The notes beneath the pieces were generated by a model. The model was not told the origin of the DNA, made no database searches, and saw only the letters and a list, made by a program, of their open reading frames with translations. The position numbers and the translations under genes are program-made. A stretch of DNA of 5,534 bases from Planctomycetota bacterium. Its GTDB lineage: Bacteria; Planctomycetota; Phycisphaerae; UBA1845. Location of the stretch: contig JADFRO010000222.1 of assembly GCA_022561255.1 (NCBI GenBank), positions 1 to 5,534 on the forward strand. The letters run 5' to 3'. Numbering within the stretch: position 1 is the first letter of the stretch; each line of letters begins with the position of its first letter. Of this stretch, positions 4,796-5,534 are shown piece by piece.

Positions 4796-5534
4796 ATGGT
4801 AGATCACAACCTCCTTTCGGAACTGGACGCTACGGGAACCGCACTCGACACAGAATTGGCGGAGCTTTTTCCCGACATCGGCAACGACACACTGATTGGC
4901 CAGATCACCGACCACGAGGAAAAAGAGTACAAGCCGGGAACCATTCTTACGGGAAAAATCGTCGGGCACGCCGGCGGCGACATCGTCGTCGACGTCGGAC
5001 TCAAGAGCGAGGGCCTCGTTCCGGCGGAGGAGTGGGAGGCTGGCAGCCCCCCCGAGATCGGCGACGACGTGAAGGTCTGGCTTGACGCGGTGGAGTCGGA
5101 CAGCGGGCACATTCTGATCTCCAAGCGCAAGGCGGACCGAATTCTCAATTGGGAACGGATCGTCGAATCCAAGCACGAGGGCGACCGGATCGAGGGTCGC
5201 GTCATGCGCAAGATCAAGGGAGGCCTGCTCGTCGACATCGGCTACCCCGTCTTTCTCCCCGCGTCGCAAGTGGACATTCGTCGACCCGGCGACATCGGCG
5301 AGTTCATAGGCAAGACGATCGAAGCCAAAATCCTCAAGATCGATACAGAACGACGTAACATCGTGATCTCTCGCCGCAAACTGATCGAGGAAGAACGGTC
5401 TGCGGCGAAAGAGGCACTCATGAAAACCCTGGAGGTCGGGCAGACGCGGAAGGGGCAAGTGAAGAACGTCGCCGACTTTGGTGCGTTTGTCGACCTGGGC
5501 GGTATTGATGGTCTGCTGCACATCACGGACATGA
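4796..5534 (+). CDS. rpsA: 30S ribosomal protein bS1 (3' end beyond window)
   Basis: Binds mRNA on the small subunit and helps initiation on structured or weak-SD messages. The visible 246 residues hold a 45-residue acidic N-terminus and then S1 (OB-fold) repeats. Repeat 1 is about 46-115 (GTILTGKIVGHAGGDIVVDV, SEGLVPAEEW, ILISKRKA). Repeat 2 is about 128-200 (GDRIEGRVMRKIKGGLLVDI, FLPASQVD, NIVISRRKLIEEER). Repeat 3 starts about 215 with the conserved VADFGAFVDLGGIDGLLHITDM, cut by the window edge. Full proteins have four to six repeats. ATG 4796 is the only possible start after the in-frame TAG at 4781-4783. There is no Shine-Dalgarno motif, which is common for rpsA. The long open frame on the opposite strand (4766-5521) is a codon-bias shadow. 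Confidence 0.98.
   Translation, partial: MVDHNLLSELDATGTALDTELAELFPDIGNDTLIGQITDHEEKEYKPGTILTGKIVGHAGGDIVVDVGLKSEGLVPAEEWEAGSPPEIGDDVKVWLDAVESDSGHILISKRKADRILNWERIVESKHEGDRIEGRVMRKIKGGLLVDIGYPVFLPASQVDIRRPGDIGEFIGKTIEAKILKIDTERRNIVISRRKLIEEERSAAKEALMKTLEVGQTRKGQVKNVADFGAFVDLGGIDGLLHITDM

Noticed and set aside
4766..5521. Long minus-strand open frame of 251 codons opposite rpsA
   Set aside because: It lies opposite an unmistakable rpsA, its translation shows no family features, and GC-rich codon use on the real strand explains it.

Overview
The window looks like a GC-rich bacterial chromosome segment. The lineage is probably Planctomycetota, perhaps close to Phycisphaerae. This is an inference from the bL34 sequence style (MHYPRRNSKIKR start, GFRARMRT core), the scattered rather than clustered ribosomal and RNase genes, the very large CHASE2-cyclase, and the interspersed GGTGCCCCATTCTT repeats. 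No marker in the window settles it.

Layout, left to right. (1) 1-2804, minus strand: one uninterrupted frame that runs off the left edge. It encodes a membrane CHASE2-sensor class III (IIIb-type) adenylate cyclase, 934 residues visible. (2) 2795-2986, minus strand: a short frame overlapping the cyclase start, ending in a hexapeptide tandem repeat that also carries the cyclase's ribosome binding site. It is either a small gene or the 3' stump of a larger one. (3) 2987-3229: a non-coding repeat island with three 20-bp tandem units, inverted copies of a hairpin repeat whose tips co-vary, and a perfect palindrome between them. Two further units of the same repeat lie inside the cyclase gene, in frame. 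(4) 3296-4012, minus strand: rnc (RNase III). (5) 4013-4352: a divergent regulatory region between rnc and rpmH, with a promoter candidate on each strand, a near two-turn stem-loop in the rnc leader, a second hairpin, and repeated GCGACCCA boxes. (6) 4353-4490, plus strand: rpmH (bL34). (7) 4491-4795: no gene recognised. (8) 4796 to the right edge, plus strand: rpsA (bS1), truncated by the window, with no Shine-Dalgarno sequence and a -10-like hexamer only 9 bp before its ATG.

The right half is translation and RNA-processing housekeeping. The left half is a cAMP signalling module of unknown stimulus. The most interesting points are the rnc leader stem-loop (possible autoregulation by RNase III cleavage), the missing conserved aspartate in this RNase III, and the GGTGCCCC repeat family, which has entered a reading frame and shows paired changes in its hairpin.
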